A stretch of 64,000 bases of DNA, taken from positions 744,001 through 808,000 of the forward strand of contig JAHJHT010000002.1 in assembly GCA_018823835.1 (NCBI GenBank), given 5' to 3'. Below, piece after piece: positions 1-8,493 of this stretch. The position numbers and the translations under genes are program-made. Source of the DNA: Alphaproteobacteria bacterium (GTDB lineage: Bacteria; Pseudomonadota; Alphaproteobacteria; Rhizobiales; Rhizobiaceae). The notes below the pieces were generated by a model that was not told where the DNA came from, did not search any database, and saw only the letters and a list, made by a program, of their open reading frames with translations. Position 1 is the stretch's first letter. The number at the start of each line of letters is the position of its first letter.

Positions 1-1
1 G

Positions 2-769
2 CTCGGCGGCCTGGCGGCATTCCTGCTGGCCGTTCCAACCGCCTTCTTCGCCTTTCGCCTGCAGGGAGCCTATTTCGCCATCGGCACCTGGGTGATCGCC
101 GAGGTGACGCGCCTGCTGGTTGCTCAGTGGAAGGCGCTGGGCGGCGGCACCGGCACCTCGCTGCCGCGCGAGGCGACGCGAAACATCATCGGAACCGATG
201 CGATCCAGGCGCTGTTCGGCGTCCGCGACGCCGCAGCCCGCGACATCCTCGCCTATTGGCTGGCACTGGTGCTGGTCGTCCTCGCCACGGCCGGCATCTA
301 CTGGCTGTTGCGCAGCCGGCTCGGCCTGGCACTCGCCGCCGTGCGCGACAATGTCGATGCGGCCCAGTCGGTCGGCGTCGATGCGGGAAAGCTCAAATGG
401 GCCGTGTTCCTGATCGCCGCAGCGGCGACCGGTCTGACCGGCGCGCTGATCTTCATGCAAACGGCCCGGATTTCGCCGGACGCCGCTTTCGCCGTCACGG
501 ACTGGACCGCGTACGTGATCTTCATCGTCGTCATCGGCGGCATCGGCACCATCGAGGGGCCGATCCTGGGCGTGCTGGTCTTTTACATGCTGCGCTCGGT
601 GCTGGCCGACTACGGCAGCTGGTACCTGATGACGCTCGGCGTCCTGGCCATCGTCATCATGCTGTTTGCGCCGACGGGACTGTGGGGACTGATTTCGACC
701 CGCAGCGGGCTGCATCTATTTCCGGTTCGCCGCAGGCTGACCGGCGCGAAGATCGAGGGAGAGAATTGA
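2..769 (+). CDS. livM: Branched-chain amino acid-type ABC permease (LivM family), 5' end cut by window
   Basis: The reading frame is open from the first bases of the window, so the N-terminus is missing. About 255 residues are visible, against roughly 300-350 for complete LivM proteins. A GAYFAIGTW segment near the visible start and a VIGGIGTIEGPILG segment about two thirds along are hallmarks of the BPD_transp_2 family, and several hydrophobic membrane segments are present. LivM is one of two inner-membrane permeases of an ATP-driven importer for branched-chain amino acids or, in many catabolic operons, aromatic acids. Its stop overlaps the start of the next gene (TGATG), so it is co-transcribed with the hydroxylase and dioxygenase. 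An aromatic-compound substrate is therefore my inference. LivH, the ATPases and the binding protein should lie upstream, outside the window. Confidence 0.9.
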   Translation, partial: LGGLAAFLLAVPTAFFAFRLQGAYFAIGTWVIAEVTRLLVAQWKALGGGTGTSLPREATRNIIGTDAIQALFGVRDAAARDILAYWLALVLVVLATAGIYWLLRSRLGLALAAVRDNVDAAQSVGVDAGKLKWAVFLIAAAATGLTGALIFMQTARISPDAAFAVTDWTAYVIFIVVIGGIGTIEGPILGVLVFYMLRSVLADYGSWYLMTLGVLAIVIMLFAPTGLWGLISTRSGLHLFPVRRRLTGAKIEGEN

Positions 770-2523
770 TGACCGATATCCAAACCGAGGTACTGGTCGT
801 CGGGACCGGCCCGGCCGGTTCCGCCACGGCGGCGCTGTTGTCGAGCTACGGCGTCGCCAACATGGTGGTCAACCGCTACCGCTGGCTGTCGAACACGCCG
901 CGTGCCCACATCACCAACCAGCGCACGATGGAGGTGCTTCGCGACCTCGGACCAGATGTCGAGGCCGAAGCCATGATGCATGCCTCGCCGCAGGAACTGA
1001 TGGGCGAGAACGTGTTCTGCGAGAGCCTGGCGGGCGAAGAGATCGGCCGCATGAAGAGCTGGGGCACCCACCCGAATTCCAAGGCCGAGCACCTGCTGTC
1101 GTCGCCGTCCTTTATGAACGACCTGCCCCAGACCTTCATGGAGCCGATCCTGTTCAAGACGGCCTGTTCGCGCGGCACGCAGGCGCGCATGAGCACGGAA
1201 TATCTGAGCCACGAACAGGATGACGACGGCGTGACGACGACCTGCCGCGATCGCCTGACGGGCAAGGAATTCACCGTCCGTTCGAAATTCCTCGTCGGCG
1301 CGGACGGCGGCAATTCGCTGGTGGCCGAGCATCTCGGCGTACCGCTCGAGGGCAAGATGGGCGTCGGCGGATCGATGAATATCCTGTTCCGCGCCGACCT
1401 GTCGAAATACGTCGCCCACCGGCCGAGCGTCCTCTACTGGGTGATGCAGCCGGGCGCCGATGTCGGCGGTATCGGCATGGGCCTGGTGCGCATGGTTCGG
1501 CCCTGGAACGAATGGCTGATCGTGTGGGGCTACGACATCAACCAGCCGCCGCCCGAGGTGACGCCGGAACTGGCGACCGAGGTTGCGCGCCAGCTTGTCG
1601 GAGACCCGGAGCTGGAGATCGAGCTTCTGGGCGCCAATACCTGGACCGTGAACAACTGCTTCGCGACACATATGCAAAAGGGGCGGGTGTTCATCATGGG
1701 CGATGCCGCGCATCGGCACCCGCCGTCGAACGGTCTCGGCTCGAACACCTCGATTCAGGACGGCTTCAACCTCGCCTGGAAACTCGCCAAGGTCGTGCAG
1801 GGGCAGGCGGGCATGGGCCTTCTGGAAAGCTACTCGCAAGAGCGTGCGCCGATCGCACGCCAGATCGTGACGCGCGCGAACCAGTCCATCGGCGAGTTCG
1901 GCCCGATCTTCGAAGCGCTTGGCATGGATGGCGGCGTCGACCACGAGAAGATCCAGCGCAACATGGAAGCGCGCTGCGACGCCACCCCCGCCGCCGAGGC
2001 GCAGCGCGAGGCGCTGCGCAAGGCGATTTCCTTCAAGAACTACGAGTTCGATGCGCATGGCGTCGAGATGAACCAGCGCTACGCTTCCTCCGCGATCGTG
2101 GCCGATGGCCAGCCGGAGCCTGCCTTCGAGAAGGATCGCGAGCTGCATTATGCACCCACGACCTGGCCCGGTGCGCGCTTGCCGCATGTCTGGGTGTTCG
2201 AGCGCTCCGGCAGGAACGTCTCGACGCTCGACCTTTGCGGCCATGGCGAGTTCACGCTGCTGACCGGCATTGGCGGCGACGCCTGGGTTGCGGCAGCCGA
2301 GGCCGTTGGCGCCGAGCTCGGTCTGCCAATCCGCACGCATGTGATCGGCCCGCGCCGCGCCATCGAGGATCATACGGGGGACTGGGCGCGCGCCCGGGAA
2401 ATACGCGACGCCGGCTGCCTGATCGTCAGGCCCGATCACCACGTGGCCTGGCGCGCCGAAACGCTGGCCGCCGACCCGGCGGCCGAACTGCGTCGCGTCT
2501 TCCAATCTGTTCTCGCGCGTTGA
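769..2523 (+). CDS. FAD-dependent aromatic monooxygenase (TfdB/phenol hydroxylase-like)
   Basis: A 584-residue flavoprotein. The ATG overlaps the stop of the upstream permease. The N-terminal Rossmann motif VVGTGPAGSATAALLSSYG (about residues 9-27) binds FAD. The DG motif appears as LVGADGGNSLV in mid-protein, and the second FAD motif is FIMGDAAHRHPP, followed by a GLGSNTSIQDGFNLAWKLA helix. This is the PHBH-fold, FAD_binding_3 architecture. Length and the C-terminal thioredoxin-like region agree with 2,4-dichlorophenol 6-monooxygenase and phenol 2-monooxygenase relatives. Such enzymes use NAD(P)H and O2 to hydroxylate a phenolic ring ortho to the hydroxyl. The next gene is an intradiol dioxygenase, so the likely job is to make a catechol or hydroxyquinol for cleavage. 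The exact substrate cannot be read from sequence. Confidence 0.88.
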   Translation: MTDIQTEVLVVGTGPAGSATAALLSSYGVANMVVNRYRWLSNTPRAHITNQRTMEVLRDLGPDVEAEAMMHASPQELMGENVFCESLAGEEIGRMKSWGTHPNSKAEHLLSSPSFMNDLPQTFMEPILFKTACSRGTQARMSTEYLSHEQDDDGVTTTCRDRLTGKEFTVRSKFLVGADGGNSLVAEHLGVPLEGKMGVGGSMNILFRADLSKYVAHRPSVLYWVMQPGADVGGIGMGLVRMVRPWNEWLIVWGYDINQPPPEVTPELATEVARQLVGDPELEIELLGANTWTVNNCFATHMQKGRVFIMGDAAHRHPPSNGLGSNTSIQDGFNLAWKLAKVVQGQAGMGLLESYSQERAPIARQIVTRANQSIGEFGPIFEALGMDGGVDHEKIQRNMEARCDATPAAEAQREALRKAISFKNYEFDAHGVEMNQRYASSAIVADGQPEPAFEKDRELHYAPTTWPGARLPHVWVFERSGRNVSTLDLCGHGEFTLLTGIGGDAWVAAAEAVGAELGLPIRTHVIGPRRAIEDHTGDWARAREIRDAGCLIVRPDHHVAWRAETLAADPAAELRRVFQSVLAR

Positions 2524-2532
2524 GGAGATCCC

Positions 2533-3420
2533 ATGATCGACGAACATGAATCCGGCTATTTCACCGAGGCGAACTCGGCCGAAGTCGTCGTCGCCCGTAA
2601 CAAGAATGCCAAGGACGCTCGGCTTCGCGAAGTGATGGAAGTCGTCACGCGAAAACTGCACGAGGCGGTGAAGGAGATCGAGCCCACCCAGGACGAGTGG
2701 TTCGCAGCGATCATGTTCCTTACCCAGACCGGGCAAATCAGCAACGAGTGGCGGCAGGAGTACATCCTGCTGTCGGACGTTCTCGGCGTCTCGATGCTGG
2801 TGGACGCGATCAACAACCGCAAGCCGTCTGGCGCCTCGGAATCGACTGTCCTTGGTCCCTTCCATGTCGCCGACGCGCCCGAACTGCCGATGGGCTCGAA
2901 CATCTGCCTCGACCAGAAGGGCGAGCCGATGTTCGTGCACGGCCGCATCCTCGATACCGAGGGTCGCCCGGTCGCGGGAGCCAAGATCGACGTCTGGCAG
3001 GCCAATGACGAGGGCTTCTACGACGTCCAGCAGAAGGGCATCCAGCCCGACTTCAACCTGCGCGGCGTCTTCCGCACCGGCGCGGACGGCCGCTACTGGT
3101 TTCGCGGCGTGAAGCCGAAATACTACCCGATCCCGGATGACGGTCCGGTGGGCAAGTTGCTCGGCGCGCTTGGGCGCCACCCCAATCGCCCGGCCCACCT
3201 GCATTACATCGTCGAGGCAGAGGGCTTCGAAGCGCTGACGACGCACATCTTCGACCCGGACGACCCGTACATCGATTCCGATGCCGTCTTCGGCGTCAAG
3301 AAGAGCCTGCTCGCCGAATTCCGCAAGGTCGAGGATGCCGGGGCCGCCGCCAAGGTCGATGTGGAGGCGCCGTTCTACGACGTGGAGTTCGACTTCGTGC
3401 TGTCGCCAAGGAAGGAGTGA
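2533..3420 (+). CDS. Intradiol ring-cleavage dioxygenase, hydroxyquinol 1,2-dioxygenase type
   Basis: A 295-residue protein with the catechol-dioxygenase N-terminal helical domain (about residues 20-100) followed by the beta-sandwich catalytic domain. The four non-haem Fe(III) ligands can be placed by motif. Tyr163 lies in DVWQANDEGFYDVQ, Tyr197 in KPKYYPIPDDGPVG, and His222 and His224 in RPAHLHYIV. Ligand spacing and length agree with hydroxyquinol 1,2-dioxygenases, which cleave 1,2,4-trihydroxybenzene to maleylacetate. Catechol and chlorocatechol dioxygenases are the close alternatives. The gene is 9 bases downstream of the monooxygenase and completes a hydroxylate-then-cleave module. No maleylacetate reductase is in the window, as the operon ends here. 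Confidence 0.88.
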   Translation: MIDEHESGYFTEANSAEVVVARNKNAKDARLREVMEVVTRKLHEAVKEIEPTQDEWFAAIMFLTQTGQISNEWRQEYILLSDVLGVSMLVDAINNRKPSGASESTVLGPFHVADAPELPMGSNICLDQKGEPMFVHGRILDTEGRPVAGAKIDVWQANDEGFYDVQQKGIQPDFNLRGVFRTGADGRYWFRGVKPKYYPIPDDGPVGKLLGALGRHPNRPAHLHYIVEAEGFEALTTHIFDPDDPYIDSDAVFGVKKSLLAEFRKVEDAGAAAKVDVEAPFYDVEFDFVLSPRKE

Positions 3421-3574
3421 CAGGGGCTGCTCCAGCATTTTTCGGCGGCTCCATACGCCGGCGGCCATTCACCTCGGTCGCGGTCGTTGGGATCGGGTGG
3501 ATTGGCCGGAAAGTCGGCACAGCTTCTTCCGCCGTCCTCCCGGAAGGCGAATGCGCCTTGCCGGTGCGACGCTT

Positions 3575-4336
3575 CTAGCCGAGGCACTCTCCGCCATCGA
3601 CCACCAGTGCCTGGCCTGTCATGAATGACGAGCGGTCGGAGGCGAGGAACAGAACCGCCTCGGCGACCTCCTCGACGGTCGCCCAGCGACCCATCGGGAT
3701 CTTGTTGCGTACATAGCCCTCGAGAGCGTCGCGGCCGCCCATCTGGCGCATGAACGGCTCGTTGAACGGCGTGTCGACCCAGCCCGGGCAGAACGCGTTG
3801 ACGCGGATGTTGAAGCGCGCGTAGTCGAGCGCGATCTGCTTGGCCATCGCCACCACCGCATGCTTGGTCGTCGCGTAGGCGATCATTTCGCGGTCGTAGA
3901 GCACCCCCGAATTCGACGCCGTGATGACGATCGAGCCGCCCTGGCGGGCTTTCATGTGCGGCACCGCAAGTTGCGCAAGCCGGAAATGCTGCCGCACGTT
4001 CATCTGCCAGGACCGGTCCATGCCTTCGGTGCTCGCCTGTTCGAGCGTCCCCTCGACCTGGATGCCGACATGGGAATGCACGATGTCGAGGCCGCCAAAC
4101 GCCGCCACGCAGGTCTCGACGAGTGTCTCAAGCTGGCCGTCGTCGGTGACGTCGGTGGCTATCGCCTGCGCGCGCCCGCCCCTGGCCGCGATGGCGCCGA
4201 CGGTTTCGCTGGCCGAGGCGAGGTCGCGGTCCGCCACGACGACCATGGCGCCCTCGCGGCCGATGATCTCGGCACTCGCCCGACCGATGCCCGAGCCGGC
4301 GCCGGTCACGATCGCCACCCTGTCCTGCAAGATCAT
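3575..4336 (-). CDS. Short-chain dehydrogenase/reductase (SDR)
   Basis: A 253-residue classical SDR. The start chosen is ATG at 4336, which begins MILQDRVAIVTGAGSGIG. A longer open frame upstream is just the overlapping permease gene in another frame. The cofactor motif TGAGSGIG is near residue 11, and the catalytic Ser/Tyr/Lys set appears as ITASNSG and YATTKHAV. The usual NNAG structural motif reads HSHVG, a modest deviation. The protein ends with the common FMTGQALVVDGG segment. It overlaps the PotC-like permease by 4 bases (ATGA) and is the last gene of the minus-strand importer operon, so it probably oxidises the imported compound or a product of it. The substrate is unknown. Confidence 0.85.
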   Translation of the reverse strand: MILQDRVAIVTGAGSGIGRASAEIIGREGAMVVVADRDLASASETVGAIAARGGRAQAIATDVTDDGQLETLVETCVAAFGGLDIVHSHVGIQVEGTLEQASTEGMDRSWQMNVRQHFRLAQLAVPHMKARQGGSIVITASNSGVLYDREMIAYATTKHAVVAMAKQIALDYARFNIRVNAFCPGWVDTPFNEPFMRQMGGRDALEGYVRNKIPMGRWATVEEVAEAVLFLASDRSSFMTGQALVVDGGECLG

Positions 4337-5163
4337 GCCTGGTCTCCCCTCGCTCCTCTCGAGCCCGTTCTGTCGCGCAGCAGGAACTGCGCCATGATCA
4401 GCAGGGTCAGCGATACGGCGAGGACTACCGAGCCGATCGCGTTGACCTCTGGCGTGATGCCGCGGCGGATCGACGAGAAGATGTAGATCGGCAGCGTGCT
4501 GTCGGGACCGGAGACGAAGAAGGCGATGATGAAGTCCTCGAAGCTGAAGGTGAAGCTGAGCAGGAAGCTGGCCAGGATCGCCGGCGCCAGCATCGGCAGA
4601 ACGACCTGCCGGAATGTGCCGAGCGGCGTCGCATAAAGATCCTCTGACGCCTCGATCAGGCTGCGGTCGAGACCGGCGAGCCGCGAGCGCACGATCAGGA
4701 TGACCACGGCGAGGTTGAACAGCACATGCGCGCCGATCACCGTCGGCAGGCCCATGGCGAGGCGCGGCGCGGCGTCCCCGAAGAGACCTTCCAGGAAAGG
4801 ATTGGCCAGGTTGAAGGCGGTGACGAAGGCGATCAGCGTGGCGATGCCGATGACGACGCCCGGCACCATGATGGCGATGTAGATGAGCCCGTCGCTGGCG
4901 CGCCGCGGCCAACCGCTCATCCGTTCCAGCCCGAGTGCCGCGAGCGTGCCGAGGGAGGTCGCCAGAACGGCGGTCCACAGGCCGACGACGAGGCTGGTGC
5001 GCAGCGCCTTGAGCGCGAAGGGGTTGGCGAAGGCCTTGAAGTACCACTCGACGGAAAAGCCCTGCCAGTCCATCGCGTACTTGCCGGCGTTGAAGCTGAA
5101 GATCACGATCAGCGCTATCGGCAGGTAGAGAAACACGTATATCGCAGCAGCATACCAGCGCAT
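4333..5163 (-). CDS. ABC transporter permease, PotC-like (spermidine/putrescine family)
   Basis: A 276-residue inner-membrane permease with six predicted hydrophobic segments. The binding-protein-dependent transport motif falls at EASEDLYATPLGTFRQVVLPMLAPAI (EAA loop), which contacts the ATPase. Size and order are typical of PotC. It pairs with the PotB-like gene 7 bases upstream and overlaps the SDR downstream. The family imports polyamines and similar small cations (putrescine, spermidine, some amines and amino alcohols). The actual ligand is set by the binding protein and is not known here. Confidence 0.88.
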   Translation of the reverse strand: MRWYAAAIYVFLYLPIALIVIFSFNAGKYAMDWQGFSVEWYFKAFANPFALKALRTSLVVGLWTAVLATSLGTLAALGLERMSGWPRRASDGLIYIAIMVPGVVIGIATLIAFVTAFNLANPFLEGLFGDAAPRLAMGLPTVIGAHVLFNLAVVILIVRSRLAGLDRSLIEASEDLYATPLGTFRQVVLPMLAPAILASFLLSFTFSFEDFIIAFFVSGPDSTLPIYIFSSIRRGITPEVNAIGSVVLAVSLTLLIMAQFLLRDRTGSRGARGDQA

Positions 5164-5170
5164 CAGAACC

Positions 5171-6028
5171 TCAGATCAGCGCTTCTTGGCGCAACTGGTT
5201 CCTGCCGAGCAGGAAGCGCATGTAGACCGCGATCGTGGCCAGCATGATCGCGACGATCGATACCGCGACCGCGGCGCCGAAGGGCCAGTTGCGCGACTGC
5301 AGGAACAGGTCGACCAGGGCATTGCCGATGAAGAAGACCTTGCCGCCGCCGAGCAGCGCGGGGATGATGAATTCGCCCATCAGCAGTATGAACACCAGCA
5401 GCGAGCCGGTCGCCACGCCCGGCAGCGACAGCGGAAGCGTGACTTGCCGGAAAGTCCTCCACGCGCCCGCACCGAGATCGGCCGAGGCCTCCAGCAGCCG
5501 CTTGTCGAGCTTCTCGAGGCTGACATAAATCGGAAAGATCATCAGCGGCAGGTAGCCGTAGACCATGCCAAGCAGTACGGCGAAGCGGGTGTTGACCAAC
5601 CGCACATCCTCCAGCCCGACCAGTTCCAGGAGCGAGGGGATGCCGCGGTTGCCCAGGATCAGCAGCCAGGCGTAGATGCGCAGCAGTTGGCTGGCCCAGA
5701 ACGGCACGATGATCAGCACGAGCAACATCACGCGCCAGCGCGCCGGCGCCTTTACGGCCAGGTAGTAGGCCATCGGGTAGGCGACCAGCGCGCACAGCAG
5801 GGTGCCCAGCGGCGCCATCATCAGCGTGTTGAGGAAGGCCTGTCCGCGCGAGGCGATATTGAGATAGTTGTCGAAGGTGAAAGCGGGGGTATAGCCACCG
5901 GCCGGCCCCCGCTCCCCGAAGCTGTAGATCACGACGACGACGAGCGGCAGCACGAGAAGCAACAGGAAGAACGCCGCCGCCGGTCCCACCAGCAGCGCCG
6001 TTACGCCCTTTTGCCGTCGCAGTGCCAT
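5171..6028 (-). CDS. ABC transporter permease, PotB-like
   Basis: A 285-residue inner-membrane permease. A long N-terminal hydrophobic segment (about residues 10-37) follows a short basic head, and the EAA loop reads EASADLGAGAWRTFRQVTLPLSLPG. PotB and PotC form the heterodimeric channel of a type I importer. It lies 19 bases after the binding protein and 7 bases before PotC, so it is part of one five-gene minus-strand operon (ATPase, binding protein, PotB, PotC, SDR). This is the opposite order to the second polyamine-type cluster at 21.6-26.4 kb, where the binding protein comes first. Confidence 0.88.
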   Translation of the reverse strand: MALRRQKGVTALLVGPAAAFFLLLLVLPLVVVVIYSFGERGPAGGYTPAFTFDNYLNIASRGQAFLNTLMMAPLGTLLCALVAYPMAYYLAVKAPARWRVMLLVLIIVPFWASQLLRIYAWLLILGNRGIPSLLELVGLEDVRLVNTRFAVLLGMVYGYLPLMIFPIYVSLEKLDKRLLEASADLGAGAWRTFRQVTLPLSLPGVATGSLLVFILLMGEFIIPALLGGGKVFFIGNALVDLFLQSRNWPFGAAVAVSIVAIMLATIAVYMRFLLGRNQLRQEALI

Positions 6029-6047
6029 GCCCGTCGCCCGCGCTCCG

Positions 6048-7205
6048 TCAGGCCGACTTGAAGCGGGCCATGAGTTCCGCCCGCAGCGGATCGGTCAGCG
6101 TCGCCGCGGCGCCGAACTCGAGTGCGCTCAGCAGTTCCTGCGCCGGGTAAAGGATCGGGTCGGTCAGCACCTCTTGCGGCAGCAGGGCGTTGGTCTTGGA
6201 GTCCGTGCTCGGATAGCCGTGCGCCAAGACCTCGCGCGCGTTCACCTCGGGATCCAGCATGTAGTTGATGAAGGCATAGGCGGCCGGACGGTTCTGCGCG
6301 CCCTTCGGGATGGCGTAGAAATCGGTCCAGATCTCGCCGCCCTCGGTGCCGAGCACATAGTCGATCTCGGGCATGTCGCGCTTCAGCTGGGAGGCGTCGC
6401 CGGTCCAGGCGACCGACAGCCAGGCATCGCCCGCGCGCATGCCGGGCTGGTAGTCCGAGTTGATGGCGAACAGATGCGGCTTGGCTTCGATCAGCAGCTT
6501 CTCGGCCTCGGCCAGTTCGTTCGGATCGACCGAATTGAACGAATAGCCGAAATATTTCAGCGCGTTGCCGATGGTCGTCAGCTGGTAGTCGTGCACCATC
6601 ACCCGGCCCGAGAGGTCGTCGCGGGTGCGGTCCCAGAAATGGCGCCAGCTGGTCATCTCGCCCTTCACCTTGTCGGTGTTGACGACGTAGCCTGTGGTTC
6701 CCCAGTCCTTTGGCACCGCATAGATCTGGCCGCCGATCTTGGCCTCGCCGATGAAGCGCGCCTCCTGCGTGCTCTCGTCGAAATTGGGCACCTGCGCCAG
6801 ATCGAGCGGCTCGATCAGGTCGAGGGACTGATAGGTCGAGATCGTGTAGTTGGTCGGCACGAAAACGTCCCAGCCGGTGCCGCCGGCCTGCAGCTTGGCC
6901 AGCATTTCCTCGTTGGAGCCGAACACCGCGACGTTGATGTTGACCCCGGTATCCTTGGTGAACTGGTCGAGATTGGCCTGCGCGAAGTAGTTCGGCCAGG
7001 TCGTGAAATTGAGCGTGTCGCCGAGCTCGCCGGCAGCGTAAGCGGGGCGCGGACGGAGTCCGGGCATGGCGGTGCCCAGCACCGCCGTCGCCAGTCCGAG
7101 GCCGGTGACGCCCAGGAAATGGCGCCGCGACACCGAACCCTTCCGGTAGCGCAGCAGTTCCTCGATGAATTTCTCACGTGAGATGGGTTTCGTATCCTTC
7201 GACAT
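6048..7205 (-). CDS. Periplasmic binding protein, PotD-like, Tat-type signal
   Basis: A 385-residue solute-binding protein. The N-terminus carries a twin-arginine motif, SVSRRHFLGVTGLGLATA, followed by a hydrophobic stretch, so it is probably exported folded through Tat. The mature part begins with the family's LNFTTWPNYF segment and contains GWDVFVPTNYTI, which are hallmarks of PotD/PotF (SBP_bac_8 type). It captures a small cationic ligand in the periplasm and delivers it to the PotBC-like permease. It sits between the ATPase and permease genes on the minus strand. Confidence 0.88.
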   Translation of the reverse strand: MSKDTKPISREKFIEELLRYRKGSVSRRHFLGVTGLGLATAVLGTAMPGLRPRPAYAAGELGDTLNFTTWPNYFAQANLDQFTKDTGVNINVAVFGSNEEMLAKLQAGGTGWDVFVPTNYTISTYQSLDLIEPLDLAQVPNFDESTQEARFIGEAKIGGQIYAVPKDWGTTGYVVNTDKVKGEMTSWRHFWDRTRDDLSGRVMVHDYQLTTIGNALKYFGYSFNSVDPNELAEAEKLLIEAKPHLFAINSDYQPGMRAGDAWLSVAWTGDASQLKRDMPEIDYVLGTEGGEIWTDFYAIPKGAQNRPAAYAFINYMLDPEVNAREVLAHGYPSTDSKTNALLPQEVLTDPILYPAQELLSALEFGAAATLTDPLRAELMARFKSA

Positions 7206-7250
7206 GGTCTTCCCCTTTGTTTGAGTGCACGCCTTGTTTCCGTCTGCTAG

Positions 7251-8381
7251 TCAGTCGGCGGCAAGCGCCTGCGCCGCCTCCGCCCGAAAGCCCGCCGTGA
7301 CAATCTCTCCCGTCTCGAACGGACTTTCGACAAGTTCGCTCTGGCGCGGTGCCAGTGCCGCGAATTCGCCGAGCCCTTCACTGCTCAGCAGATATTCGGT
7401 GTGTTCGCCCAGAAAGATGCGGTTCAGCACACGGCTTTCGACCCTGACCACGCTGTCCTGCGGCAACGACTCCGCGCTTCTGGTGAGCAGGATCTGTTCC
7501 GGCCGCACGGCCAGCACGACGCTGTCGCCTTTCGCGAGCTGCATGTTCTCGCCGAACCTGTTGACCGGCAGGCTGACTCCGCTCGCCACCGTCACCTGGG
7601 CGCTATCGGCAGCAACCTCGCCGACGGTGCCGGGAAAGAAGTTCGATTTGCCGACGAAATCGGCGACGTAACGGCTGGCGGGCCGGTCGTAGAGATCGGT
7701 TGGCTTTCCGATCTGGACGATCCTGCCCTGCCGCATGATGCAGACCCGGTCGCTCATCGACAGCGCCTCTTCCTGGTCGTGGGTGACCAGGATGAAGGTG
7801 ATGCCGACCCGCCGCTGCAGGTTCTGCAGCTCGATCTGCATCTCGCGGCGCAGCTTGCGGTCGAGCGCGGCCAGAGGCTCGTCGAGCAGCAGCACCTTCG
7901 GCTCGTTGATCAGCGCCCGCGCCAGGGCGACGCGCTGCTGCTGGCCGCCCGACATTTCCCAAGTCCGGCGCGTCTCGAAGCCGTTCAGCTGGACGAGGTC
8001 GAGCACGCGCGCCACGCTGCGGTCGATGTCGGCGCGCGACGGCCGCGGCGAACGCTGCAGCAGGCCGTAGGCCACGTTGCGCCAGACATTGAGGTGCGGG
8101 AACAGCGCGTAGCTCTGGAACACCATGTTGACCGGTCGCCGGTAGGCGGGGATGTCGTTCACCCGCACGCCGTCGAGGAAGACGTCGCCCTCGCTCGGCT
8201 GCTCGAAGCCTGCGATCATGCGCAGCGCCGTCGTCTTGCCGCAGCCGGACGGTCCGAGAAAGGACAGGAATTCGCCGGCCGCAACTTCGAGCGAGATGTC
8301 GCTCGCGGCGGCCACTTCGCCGAAAAACTTGCTGACGCCCCGGAAAACGACAATGGGCTTGCGGGCTGCGTCTTCCGCCAT
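7251..8381 (-). CDS. ABC transporter ATP-binding protein, PotA-like
   Basis: The start taken is ATG at 8381 (MAEDAARKPIVV), giving 376 residues. A longer open frame would run through the divergent promoter and is not supported. It has Walker A GPSGCGKTT, signature MSGGQQQRVALARAL, Walker B VLLLDEPLAALD and the switch histidine in LVTHDQEEA. A C-terminal TOBE-type regulatory domain follows (from about residue 285). It energises the PotBC-like permease. It is the first gene of the minus-strand operon and is divergent from a LuxR-type gene across a 112-base spacer. Confidence 0.9.
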   Translation of the reverse strand: MAEDAARKPIVVFRGVSKFFGEVAAASDISLEVAAGEFLSFLGPSGCGKTTALRMIAGFEQPSEGDVFLDGVRVNDIPAYRRPVNMVFQSYALFPHLNVWRNVAYGLLQRSPRPSRADIDRSVARVLDLVQLNGFETRRTWEMSGGQQQRVALARALINEPKVLLLDEPLAALDRKLRREMQIELQNLQRRVGITFILVTHDQEEALSMSDRVCIMRQGRIVQIGKPTDLYDRPASRYVADFVGKSNFFPGTVGEVAADSAQVTVASGVSLPVNRFGENMQLAKGDSVVLAVRPEQILLTRSAESLPQDSVVRVESRVLNRIFLGEHTEYLLSSEGLGEFAALAPRQSELVESPFETGEIVTAGFRAEAAQALAAD

Positions 8382-8430
8382 CTGCACTGGTTCCCCGTCG
8401 ATCCTGCAACAGTCGGAGCGGCGAGCCCGC

Positions 8431-8446
8431 CTATACCGACCGATAG
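8431..8446. promoter_or_regulatory. Candidate LuxR-type operator CTAT-N7-GATAG between potA-like and luxR genes
   Basis: The 16-base element CTATACCGACCGATAG lies in the spacer between the divergent PotA-like gene and the LuxR-type gene, about 55 bases from each start. It overlaps a larger imperfect dyad (ACCGAC at 8435-8440 with GTCGGT at 8459-8464, and ATAG with CTAT inside). The same CTAT-N7-GATAG pattern recurs at 15479 and 16302 near the other LuxR gene. Function is inferred from recurrence and position only. Confidence 0.5.
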
Positions 8447-8493
8447 CAAATCTATTCAGTCGGTCGCTTTTCTGTATATAGGACGCAAGGCAT

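Noticed and set aside
127..768. An N-terminal extension of the flavin monooxygenase, in frame from base 127
   Set aside because: That stretch overlaps the LivM coding sequence in another frame and gives Arg/His-rich nonsense. The true start overlaps the LivM stop and leads straight into the FAD motif.
610..3468. A 952-codon open frame on the minus strand opposite the aromatic-degradation genes
   Set aside because: It is antisense to three genes with clear catalytic motifs, is rich in Arg/His/Val repeats typical of reverse-frame GC-rich DNA, and shows no recognisable domain.
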